From Muribaculaceae bacterium (lineage in GTDB: Bacteria > Bacteroidota > Bacteroidia > Bacteroidales > Muribaculaceae): a stretch of DNA of 46,435 bases. The translations under genes and the position numbers were made by a program. Each line of letters starts with the position of its first letter. Within the stretch, counting starts at the first letter, position 1. Under the pieces are notes generated by a model. The model saw only the letters and a program-made list of their open reading frames with translations. It had not been told where the DNA came from and ran no database searches. This document shows, one piece after another, positions 34,218 through 41,559 of the stretch. The stretch is taken from NCBI GenBank assembly GCA_009775375.1, contig VSPO01000010.1, positions 1 through 46,435 on the forward strand, written 5' to 3'.

Positions 34218-34249
34218 TTTGGAAGTTGGGGGAATTTTCATTAATTTTG
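34218..34249 (+). promoter_or_regulatory. promoter of the Na/phosphate cotransporter-manC unit
   Basis: TTTG at 34218-34221 and a perfect TAATTTTG at 34242-34249 with a 20-bp spacer. The start codon lies 47 bp downstream. Confidence 0.7.
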
Positions 34250-34296
34250 CCAAAACTCCTGCCACCAACATGGCAGACTAACCCAACAAGATTCCG

Positions 34297-36087
34297 ATGA
34301 ACTATACAATCGTTGACTTCATCAGCCTTCTCGGGGCTGTGTGCCTGTTTCTCTACGGCATGAAAGTGATGAGCGAGGGCCTTCAGAAAGTGGCGGGCGA
34401 CCGCCTGCGCAACATTCTGGGCATCATGACCAAAAACCGCGTGACCGGCGTGCTGACAGGCATCGTCATCACGGCCTTGATCCAGAGTTCGAGCGCATCG
34501 ACCGTGATGGTGGTCAGCTTCGTCAACGCCGGGCTCATGAGCCTCGCGCAATCCATGGCCGTCATCTTCGGAGCCAACGTCGGCACGACCGTGACGACCT
34601 GGATCATCTCCGCCTTCTCCTTCGAGGTCAATATCTCCGACTACAGCATCCTGCTGCTCGCCGTCGGCGTCCCGATGCTCTTCATGAAAAGGAGCACGTA
34701 TAAATCGCTCGGCGAGTTTCTGATAGGCTTCTGCTTCCTCTTCATGGGCCTCGATTTGATCAGCAAATACGTGCCCGACCTCCAGTCGAACCCCGAGATG
34801 CTCCGGTTCGTGACCGACTACGCCTCCATGGGCTTCGCCTCCGTCGTGATCTTCTTCTTCTTCGGCATCATCCTGACGATGGTGGCCCAGAGTTCGGCCG
34901 CCACGTTTGCCATCACCCTGATTATGTGCTCGCAGGGATGGATCAACTTCAGCCTCGGCTGCGCCATCATCCTCGGAGGCAATATCGGCACGACCATCAC
35001 CCCCATCCTCGCCTCCCTAAGCGGCAACCTCGCGGCCAAGCGCACGGCCATGGGTCACGTGCTCTTCAACGTCATCGGCTCGATTATCGTGCTCTGCATC
35101 TTCCATCCCTTCATGAATCTCGTGGCCGACATCACGGCCGCCTGCATCGGCATCAACCCCAACGACATCACGGCCGCCGAAGAGGCCGGAATGGCCGACT
35201 CCACCCTCCTCAATCCCAAGGGAGGGCTGACGGCCAAGGCCCAAAGCGCCATAGCCTTCGGCCTGGCCATGTTCCCGACCGTCTTCAACGCCTGCAACCT
35301 GCTGATCATGATATGGTTCACGAAGCTCTACGTGAAGGTGGTCTGCTGGATTATGCCGGCCAAGCACAAAGACGAGGAGGAGGAATTCTCCCTCAAGTTT
35401 ATCGGACGCGGAATGCTCTCCGCCTCCGAGCTCAACATCACCCAGGCCCAGAAGGAGATCGCCGTATATGGAGAGAGAGTGCAGCGCATGATAAAGATGG
35501 CACGCAACCTCATCCATCTCGACGAAAGGAGCGAAGACTACAGCTACACCTACAACCGTCTTGAGAAATATGAGGAGATCGCCGACCGCATGGAAATCGA
35601 AATCGGCAACTTCCTCAACCACGTGGCCGAAGGTCGCCTCAGTCCCGAGGGGAAGATGCGCATCGCCGGGATGCTGCGCGTCATCAGCGAAATAGAATCA
35701 ATCGCCGACGGCTGCTTCAACATCGCAAAGACCCTCAACCGCCAGCACGCTAACCACGTCAAGTTTGATCCCTCCGTGCTTAAAGAGATCGACACGATGT
35801 ACGACCTCGTGGAGGGAGCGATGAACAACACGCTCGAAGTGCTCCGCCAGATGGAGACCCCCGAGGAGAGCCGCATCATCAAGGCCTACAACAACGAACG
35901 CGAAATCAACAATCTCCGCAACAGCCTGCGGGATTCCAATATCTACAACATCAACAATAAAGAATACGGCTATCAGGAAGGAATCTTCTTCATGGACCTC
36001 ATCAGCGAGGCCGAAAAACTCGGCGACTACATGCTCAACGTCATCGAGGGGGTGAAACATCAGTTCCGCCCGGCGGCAGAATCCTGA
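34297..36087 (+). CDS. Na/Pi cotransporter family protein with PhoU-like domain
   Basis: A 596-residue inner-membrane protein of the NptA/PNaS family. It has the family's inverted repeat: Gln63-SSSAS and Gln198-SSAAT, each followed by a GAN/GGN-x-GTT motif (92-98 and 227-233), within about eight hydrophobic segments. Residues about 380-590 form a helical PhoU-like cytoplasmic domain (ERVQRMIKMARNLIHL, EIESIADGCFNIAKTLNR). Family members move phosphate with sodium; in many bacteria such fusion proteins also affect phosphate or c-di-AMP homeostasis, so the direction of transport is not certain. It has its own promoter and is followed after 49 bp by manC, with no terminator between. Confidence 0.93.
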   Translation: MNYTIVDFISLLGAVCLFLYGMKVMSEGLQKVAGDRLRNILGIMTKNRVTGVLTGIVITALIQSSSASTVMVVSFVNAGLMSLAQSMAVIFGANVGTTVTTWIISAFSFEVNISDYSILLLAVGVPMLFMKRSTYKSLGEFLIGFCFLFMGLDLISKYVPDLQSNPEMLRFVTDYASMGFASVVIFFFFGIILTMVAQSSAATFAITLIMCSQGWINFSLGCAIILGGNIGTTITPILASLSGNLAAKRTAMGHVLFNVIGSIIVLCIFHPFMNLVADITAACIGINPNDITAAEEAGMADSTLLNPKGGLTAKAQSAIAFGLAMFPTVFNACNLLIMIWFTKLYVKVVCWIMPAKHKDEEEEFSLKFIGRGMLSASELNITQAQKEIAVYGERVQRMIKMARNLIHLDERSEDYSYTYNRLEKYEEIADRMEIEIGNFLNHVAEGRLSPEGKMRIAGMLRVISEIESIADGCFNIAKTLNRQHANHVKFDPSVLKEIDTMYDLVEGAMNNTLEVLRQMETPEESRIIKAYNNEREINNLRNSLRDSNIYNINNKEYGYQEGIFFMDLISEAEKLGDYMLNVIEGVKHQFRPAAES

Positions 36088-36136
36088 CGAACGCCCTCTG
36101 CAGAACCCTTCCGGAAGCACACAAACAGTTCTCACT

Positions 36137-37222
36137 ATGAATTCCCATCGCTATTGTGTCGTCATGTGTGGCGGCGTAGGCTCACGTTTCTGGCCATTCA
36201 GCCGCAACGACAAGCCTAAACAGTTTCTTGACTTCTTCGGGACAGGCAAAAGCCTCCTGCAGCTGACCGTGGAGCGCATCCTTCCGGTCGTAGGCATAGA
36301 AAACGTAATCCTGGTGACCAATCGCCAGTATCGCGACATCATCATCGAGCAACTCCCGGGCGTAAAGGAGAGCAACATCCTTCTCGAGCCCGCCCGCCGC
36401 AACACGGCCCCCTGCATCTGCTGGGCCGCCCACCATATCCTCGCCCTCGACCCCGAGGCCTCGATCGTCACCCTTCCCTCCGACCATCTCGTGCTCAAAG
36501 AGGATGCTTTCCGGCAGGCCATCTCTGAAGGACTCGACTTCGTGGAAAACGGCCCCCGACTGCTGACACTCGGCATTCAGCCCACCAACCCCAACACCGG
36601 CTACGGCTATATCCAGCAAGGTTCCGGCGTGGAAGGATGGCCGGGCATTAGAAAGGTGAAGACCTTCACGGAGAAACCCAACCTGGAGATGGCCAAGATG
36701 TTTCTCGACAGCGGCGAGTTTTTCTGGAACTCCGGCATCTTCATCTGGACGGCGAAGACCATCCTGAACGCCTTCGGCAAATATTGCCCCGAAATCGGCA
36801 ACATATTCGACGCCCCCGACGCCACTTACTCCGCTCCCGGCGAGGAGAGTTTTATCAACGAGGCTTTCCCCGGCTCCCCCTCCATCTCCATCGACTACGC
36901 CATCATGGAGAAGGCCGACAATGTCTTCGTCAAGACCGTAGATCTCGGATGGAGCGACCTGGGGACCTGGAACGCCCTTTATGAGACCTCGCCCCAAGAC
37001 GAGCAAGGGAACGCCTCCCAAAACTGCAAGGTCATAGCCCCCGATTGCTCCGGATCGATGTTCGCAGTCGGAGGAGACAAGGTGATCGTGGCCGCAGGCC
37101 TTAAGGACTTCATCGTGGCCGACAACGGCAATGCCCTGCTCATCTGCCCCAGAGCCGACGAGCAGAAAATCAGGCAAATCGTCAACGAGGTAAAGACCAC
37201 TTTCGGCGAAAATTTCGTCTGA
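36137..37222 (+). CDS. manC: mannose-1-phosphate guanylyltransferase
   Basis: A 361-residue nucleotidyltransferase making GDP-mannose from mannose-1-phosphate and GTP. GDP-mannose is the donor for mannosylation and the precursor of GDP-fucose used in Bacteroidales surface glycans. It has the activation motif CGGVGSRFWPFSRNDKPKQF (11-30), LLEPARRNTAPCI, TLPSDHLV and the metal/sugar motif FTEKPN. It is a single-domain form without the C-terminal isomerase cupin of longer ManC proteins. It is probably co-transcribed with the upstream transporter and ends at a strong terminator. Confidence 0.93.
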   Translation: MNSHRYCVVMCGGVGSRFWPFSRNDKPKQFLDFFGTGKSLLQLTVERILPVVGIENVILVTNRQYRDIIIEQLPGVKESNILLEPARRNTAPCICWAAHHILALDPEASIVTLPSDHLVLKEDAFRQAISEGLDFVENGPRLLTLGIQPTNPNTGYGYIQQGSGVEGWPGIRKVKTFTEKPNLEMAKMFLDSGEFFWNSGIFIWTAKTILNAFGKYCPEIGNIFDAPDATYSAPGEESFINEAFPGSPSISIDYAIMEKADNVFVKTVDLGWSDLGTWNALYETSPQDEQGNASQNCKVIAPDCSGSMFAVGGDKVIVAAGLKDFIVADNGNALLICPRADEQKIRQIVNEVKTTFGENFV

Positions 37223-37309
37223 CTATCAACCGGGAACGTGATATCGCCATCAATTCGAGAAAAAGGGCTATAGAGCGCATTTTTAAAACGTTATAATAAA
37301 AAAATATGC

Positions 37310-37349
37310 AAAAAAATAGGCACTGTTTACTTGCAATGCCTATTTTTTT
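37310..37349 (+). terminator. manC terminator
   Basis: AAAAAAATAGGCA (37310-37322) and TGCCTATTTTTTT (37337-37349) pair perfectly over 13 bp with a 14-nt loop and a T7 tail. Its loop contains the -33 element of the next promoter. Confidence 0.9.
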
Positions 37350-37361
37350 GTATTATATTTG
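37331..37361 (+). promoter_or_regulatory. promoter of the WYL regulator gene
   Basis: TTG at 37331-37333 and TATATTTG at 37354-37361 (perfect TAnnTTTG) with a 20-bp spacer. It overlaps the manC terminator and rules out any WYL start codon at or before 37361. Confidence 0.7.
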
Positions 37362-37418
37362 CACCATCAAAGCAGTTATGTTATTAACAAGGACCACCAA
37401 CCAAAGTCTTATCAGAAA

Positions 37419-38357
37419 ATGAAACGCGATTTATTCCGAAGATATGTGTGGCTCATCGATACGGTGCGCCATGCCAGAAAAATCCAGTTCGAGGGGATTA
37501 CGGAGCGTTGGATGGAGTCCCCGCTGAATGCGGATCATTCTCAACTTGCGCTCCGCACGTTCCACAACCACCGCCATGCCATAGAAAACCTCTTTGGCAT
37601 ACGGATTATATGCGACCGGACGGACAACAATCAATACTATATAGCCGACTGGCCAAATCAAAACGTCACCAAACTGAAGATGTGGATGCTCCAGAAGCTC
37701 AGTTTCTCCGACATCGACGAAGAGACCGAGCCCGTGGGCCACAGAATCCTTCTCGACCCCCTTCCGGAAGAGAAATACGGCCTGCCGAACGTGATCGAGG
37801 CGATACAAAACAACCGCGTACTTCGCCTGTCGTGCTCAGTCCCCACTTCCGACAACAAGACCTCCCTCCTCCTTGCCCCTTATTGCATAAGATATTGGAG
37901 AAGCCAATGGTATATTTTCGGCAAAGACGTGGAAACCTCAATGCTCCACGCCTTCAATCTGGAGAGAGTCATTGAAATATCCCCCACCGACGCCACTTTC
38001 GAATATCCCCGCGATTTCTCGCCGGAGGTGTTCTTCAGGGATTTCTTCGGGATGGATGTCGACTCCACGAGGCTGCCGGAAGTGGTCAGGCTGAAGATTT
38101 GCGGGCGAACCCGCGACATGGCCCACACGCTCCCTCTCCATAGAAGCCAAAAGGAAGTCATATCGGCTCAAGACTATTCCGTGTTTGAGTATTTCATCGT
38201 CCCGACGGAGGAATTCCAGAACACGATTCTCTCCCACTGCACCGACACAGAGGTGCTCTTCCCGGAGTCGCTGCGAGCAGACGTGGCCAAGAAGGTCAAC
38301 GAGATGGCCCGCCGCTACAACACGCCGGAATATCAGACGGAAGGGGAGGCTCTTTAG
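37419..38357 (+). CDS. WYL-domain transcriptional regulator
   Basis: A 312-residue protein. The N-terminus (MKRDLFRRYVWLIDTVRHAR, then FHNHRHAIENLFGIRIICD) looks like a winged-helix DNA-binding region. The WYL domain spans about residues 120-190 (SLLLAPYCIRYWRSQWYIFG), and a WCX-like C-terminal extension follows. In the family, WYL domains sense small ligands or nucleic-acid fragments and control the attached DNA-binding domain; in Bacteroidales the targets are mostly unknown. ATG 37419 is chosen because an upstream in-frame TTG at 37359 falls inside the -7 box. It is transcribed alone, and no defence genes lie beside it. Confidence 0.88.
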   Translation: MKRDLFRRYVWLIDTVRHARKIQFEGITERWMESPLNADHSQLALRTFHNHRHAIENLFGIRIICDRTDNNQYYIADWPNQNVTKLKMWMLQKLSFSDIDEETEPVGHRILLDPLPEEKYGLPNVIEAIQNNRVLRLSCSVPTSDNKTSLLLAPYCIRYWRSQWYIFGKDVETSMLHAFNLERVIEISPTDATFEYPRDFSPEVFFRDFFGMDVDSTRLPEVVRLKICGRTRDMAHTLPLHRSQKEVISAQDYSVFEYFIVPTEEFQNTILSHCTDTEVLFPESLRADVAKKVNEMARRYNTPEYQTEGEAL

Positions 38358-38410
38358 AGGATGTTAGATTTTAGATATATAAGGGAAATCTTAAGGTGAT
38401 AAGATGCCCG

Positions 38411-38433
38411 CTTCATTGGAATTTCCGATGAAG
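38411..38433 (+). other. hairpin between the WYL gene and its terminator
   Basis: CTTCATTGGAA, one base, TTCCGATGAAG: 11-bp arms with one G-T wobble. It precedes the terminator by 15 bp. It may be a processing site or a tandem terminator element. Confidence 0.5.
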
Positions 38434-38448
38434 GGTACGGTTCCCATT

Positions 38449-38480
38449 AAAAAGGGTGGATGTGAATCCATCCTTTTTTT
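38449..38480 (+). terminator. terminator after the WYL gene
   Basis: AAAAAGGGTGGAT (38449-38461) pairs with ATCCATCCTTTTT (38466-38478) through one G-T wobble, with a 4-nt loop and a run of seven T. Confidence 0.88.
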
Positions 38481-38485
38481 ATTTT

Positions 38486-38517
38486 TTTGCTTCTTCCGTT
38501 TTTTTCAATTAATTTTG
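38486..38517 (+). promoter_or_regulatory. promoter of the 38586 lipoprotein-yifB unit
   Basis: TTTG at 38486-38489 and TAATTTTG at 38510-38517, 20 bp apart, both perfect. The start codon is 68 bp downstream. Confidence 0.7.
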
Positions 38518-38585
38518 CAGACATCATCCTCTCCGACCCGTCGGAGCCGCCGACACGGCTCTTCCATTCATCTAAAAACCACTAA

Positions 38586-39713
38586 ATGAACAGGCTTTTA
38601 ATTCTGGCATCAGTAATAATCGCGCTTCTTTCATCTTGCGCGAAAAAGGAATTCAAACTTGAGTTTGAACTCCCTGCGAAAACCCACTCCAACTATCAGG
38701 CCGTCTACTACGCTTCCGACCAGCGCGGGGGCGTCACGGTGGAGACCGTGGCCGTGGTCAGCGGCGGAAAGGGGGAACTGAAATGCATGGCCGTCAACCC
38801 CTGCCTGGTCTATCTCTTTGCCTCCAACCAGAAATATCCCATCGTGATTTACGCCGAAAAGGGGGATAAAATCGACGTATCGGACGACAGCGCCGACCCT
38901 TTCACATGGAATGTCGGCGGAAATGAAATCAACGCCAAGCTCTCGGAATGGCGCAAGAAAAACGCAAAGACGCTCGCTTCGGCCGATGCAGCCAAAATCA
39001 ACGCCGCCGTGGACAAATACGTAGTCGCCAATCCGTCGTCGGGAGTTTCCGCCCTTCTGCTGCTGACGGCATATTCCAGATATGAAGACAACGCAGGATT
39101 CCGCAAACTCTGGAGGAGGCTGACCGGCGAAGCCCGCTCGCCGAAATGGACCCAGCTCGTGGCCCGCGCCGACATCCCTTCGGGATCTGCCGCTGAGCCG
39201 GCCCTTATCAAACGCCTCACCCTGCGAACTTTCGACAATGGCGTAGACACCATCGACACATCTAAGGCCCGGGCTTCGCTATTCCTCTTCTTCAACAACG
39301 GCATCGACAACCGCAAGGCCGTATTCGATTCCATAAGAGCCCTCGCCAAGGCTTACCCCGATTCATCACGCCGCATCATCGTAGACGCCTGCATGGACCC
39401 GGATTCACTCAGCTGGCGGTCGCCACTGCGCTCCGACTCGATGTCGAAGACGGTCAGGGCATGGATTCCCGCCGGGATGGCCGACCCCGCCCTGATGAAG
39501 ATGGGGGTCAGGACCTCCCCCACCTATATCGTGGTCTCCCCCGATGGCCGCCAACGCTATCACGGAGCAAGCCAAGAGGATGCCATTCGCGAATTCCGCA
39601 GCCTCATGAAGAAAGAGCCTGCCAAGAAAAAGGCCGACAAGGAGACTTCCGACAAGAAGCAAGCGGGAAAACAATCTGAGAAAAAGGCCGACAAGAAGCA
39701 AGCTGCGAAATAA
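38586..39713 (+). CDS. lipoprotein with thioredoxin-fold-like domain and Lys-rich tail
   Basis: A 375-residue lipoprotein with Cys18 in ALLSSC. The N-terminal part (FKLEFELPAKTHSNYQAVYY, then YAEKGDKIDVSDDS) resembles the DUF4369-like domain that precedes thioredoxin domains in Bacteroidota. The C-terminal part (ARASLFLFFNNGIDNRKAVF, then MKMGVRTSPTYIVVSPDGR) has the beta-alpha-beta and cis-Pro (TSPTYIV) pattern of a thioredoxin fold. It lacks a CxxC active site, so redox catalysis is unlikely. The last 30 residues are repeats of ADK/SDKKQA/GK, encoded by duplicated 14-bp stretches. It is followed by yifB after 24 bp. Its role is unknown; the domain assignments are inference. Confidence 0.75.
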   Translation: MNRLLILASVIIALLSSCAKKEFKLEFELPAKTHSNYQAVYYASDQRGGVTVETVAVVSGGKGELKCMAVNPCLVYLFASNQKYPIVIYAEKGDKIDVSDDSADPFTWNVGGNEINAKLSEWRKKNAKTLASADAAKINAAVDKYVVANPSSGVSALLLLTAYSRYEDNAGFRKLWRRLTGEARSPKWTQLVARADIPSGSAAEPALIKRLTLRTFDNGVDTIDTSKARASLFLFFNNGIDNRKAVFDSIRALAKAYPDSSRRIIVDACMDPDSLSWRSPLRSDSMSKTVRAWIPAGMADPALMKMGVRTSPTYIVVSPDGRQRYHGASQEDAIREFRSLMKKEPAKKKADKETSDKKQAGKQSEKKADKKQAAK

Positions 39714-39737
39714 GCCCACACAAACAAATGCCTTAGA

Positions 39738-41282
39738 ATGCTCACCAAGACCTATTCTGCCTCCATCTTAGGAATCGACGCGTTTCCCGTCACCATAGAG
39801 ACCGACAGCGACCGGGGCTCTATGTTCTCGATCGTGGGTCTCCCCGACACGGCCGTGAAGGAGAGCCTCCAAAGGATGGTCTCCGCCATAACCCACACCG
39901 GCATCCGCTTCCCACATCGCGGACTGACCATCAACCTTGCCCCCGCCGACGTCAAGAAAGAGGGGTCAGCATTCGACCTCCCCATGGCAATAGGCGTCCT
40001 GACCGCCACGCAGGCTATCCCTTCCGAGCATCTCTCCGACTACATGATAATGGGTGAGCTTTCGCTCGACGGTTCCGTCCTCCCTGTGAAGGGAGCGCTC
40101 CCAATGGCCGTGAAAGCCAGGGAGATGGGATTCAAGAGGCTTATCGTGCCGGAAGCCAACGTCACGGAGGCGGCCGTGGTGAACAAGGTGGAAGTATTCG
40201 GGGTAAAGAGCCTCGCGGAGGCGATTGCCCTGATTTCCGACAATTCCGACCTGGAGCCCGTCAGGATCAACACCCGTGAACTGTTTGCTGCCGAAGCCGC
40301 TAATTTTGATTTCGACTTTTCCGAGGTGAAAGGGCAAGATTCCGTGAAGCGGGCTTTGGAAGTGGCTTGCGCCGGAGGCCACAACATCCTCATGATCGGC
40401 CCTCCGGGGTCGGGAAAATCGATGATGGCGAAGCGCATACCCTCAATCCTCCCCCCTCTCGGGCTCGCCGAAGCTCTTGAGACCACAAAAATCCATTCCG
40501 TTGCCGGGAAATTGAGCAGAGGCTCGATGCTCATGACGCGCCGCCCGTTCCGCACGCCCCACCACACCGTCTCCCCCGTAGCTCTCGTCGGAGGGGGAGC
40601 CAGTCCTATGCCGGGAGAGATTTCGCTAGCCCACAACGGAGTGCTTTTCCTCGATGAGTTTCCGGAATTTCCAAGGCAGGTGCTGGAGGTGCTCCGCCAG
40701 CCCATCGAAGACCGCATCATCACCGTAGCCCGCGCCAAATACACCGTAGACTACCCCGCTTCCTTCATGCTCGTAGCCTCCATGAATCCATGTCCCTGCG
40801 GCTACTATGGTCATCCCACAAAGGCCTGCACGTGCGCCCCAGGCGCAGTCAACCGCTACATGAACCGCATATCCGGTCCGCTGCTCGACCGTATCGACAT
40901 CCAGGTGGAGATACAGCCCGTAGGGTTCGACGACATGGCCGACAAGACGCCGTCGGAGAGCAGCGCGGCGATTCGCGAGCGCGTGGTCAGGGCAAGGGCC
41001 GTACAGCAGCTGCGTTTCCAAGGGGAGAAAGGGATCTACTGCAACGCCCAGATGAACTCCCGCCTGCTCCACAAATTCGCCTGGCCCGACGAAGAGGGGC
41101 TTGCCAAATTGAAGGAGCGCATGACGCGCCTCAACATGAGCGCCCGCGCCTTCGACCGCATTCTGCGCGTGGCGCGCACCATCGCCGACCTCGACGGCTC
41201 CGAATCCGTCCTCGCCGTCCACATAGCCGAAGCCATCGGCTATCGCTCCCTCGACCGCGCCAACTACGGCAGCACATTCTGA
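39738..41282 (+). CDS. yifB: YifB/ComM-family Mg-chelatase-like AAA+ ATPase
   Basis: A 514-residue protein. An N-terminal Lon-protease-like S5 fold domain (DSDRGSMFSIVGLPDTAVKE and on, about 1-170) is followed by the AAA+ module. Walker A is GPPGSGKS at 221-228, Walker B is VLFLDE at 302-307 (Asp306-Glu307), and the RPFRTPHHT motif lies between them. A Cys cluster (NPCPCGYYGH, KACTCAP) precedes the C-terminal lid. In Vibrio and Haemophilus, ComM is a helicase promoting branch migration during natural transformation. The family is widespread in Bacteroidota, where the role is presumed to be in recombination. It is likely co-transcribed with the upstream lipoprotein gene. Confidence 0.94.
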   Translation: MLTKTYSASILGIDAFPVTIETDSDRGSMFSIVGLPDTAVKESLQRMVSAITHTGIRFPHRGLTINLAPADVKKEGSAFDLPMAIGVLTATQAIPSEHLSDYMIMGELSLDGSVLPVKGALPMAVKAREMGFKRLIVPEANVTEAAVVNKVEVFGVKSLAEAIALISDNSDLEPVRINTRELFAAEAANFDFDFSEVKGQDSVKRALEVACAGGHNILMIGPPGSGKSMMAKRIPSILPPLGLAEALETTKIHSVAGKLSRGSMLMTRRPFRTPHHTVSPVALVGGGASPMPGEISLAHNGVLFLDEFPEFPRQVLEVLRQPIEDRIITVARAKYTVDYPASFMLVASMNPCPCGYYGHPTKACTCAPGAVNRYMNRISGPLLDRIDIQVEIQPVGFDDMADKTPSESSAAIRERVVRARAVQQLRFQGEKGIYCNAQMNSRLLHKFAWPDEEGLAKLKERMTRLNMSARAFDRILRVARTIADLDGSESVLAVHIAEAIGYRSLDRANYGSTF

Positions 41283-41340
41283 CCTGCGCTTTTTCACCTC
41301 CAACAAGCCTCTTTCAGCGAGCGCGGATTTTCTCGTCAGG

Positions 41341-41390
41341 CCGACAAGCCTCCGAAAGAGGCTTCCCGGCGTAGCCGGTTTGTCGGAGGC
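41341..41390 (+). other. nested inverted repeats between yifB and korA
   Basis: CCGACAA (41341-41347) can pair with TTGTCGG (41380-41386), enclosing two hairpins: AAGCCTC-CGAAA-GAGGCTT (41346-41364) and CCGGC-GTA-GCCGG (41366-41378). A competing pairing joins GCCTCCG (41348-41354) to CGGAGGC (41384-41390). No T-tract follows. It may be the 3' end of the yifB transcript or a switching element; no known RNA family is recognised. Confidence 0.5.
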
Positions 41391-41490
41391 GAAAGCAAAG
41401 CAATTTTAGGAAATGATTTTATTGTCAGGACAGCTTCTAAAAATTAAGGAAATATTTCTTTATTTTTTATCTTATTGCAAAGATTTTTAT

Positions 41491-41498
41491 TAACTTTG
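41491..41498 (+). promoter_or_regulatory. -7 box of the korAB promoter
   Basis: A perfect TAACTTTG. The -33 region is only T-rich (41461-41470). The start codon is 62 bp downstream. Confidence 0.55.
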
Positions 41499-41559
41499 CG
41501 ACGATTTATAATTTAATCGGGACGGCCAATCCCCGCCTCGCATAATACATCATAACATT

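Noticed and set aside
38404..38589. Small open frame between the WYL gene and the lipoprotein gene
   Set aside because: It spans two hairpins, a T-tailed terminator and a promoter; the encoded run of Phe/Leu comes from the T-tract.
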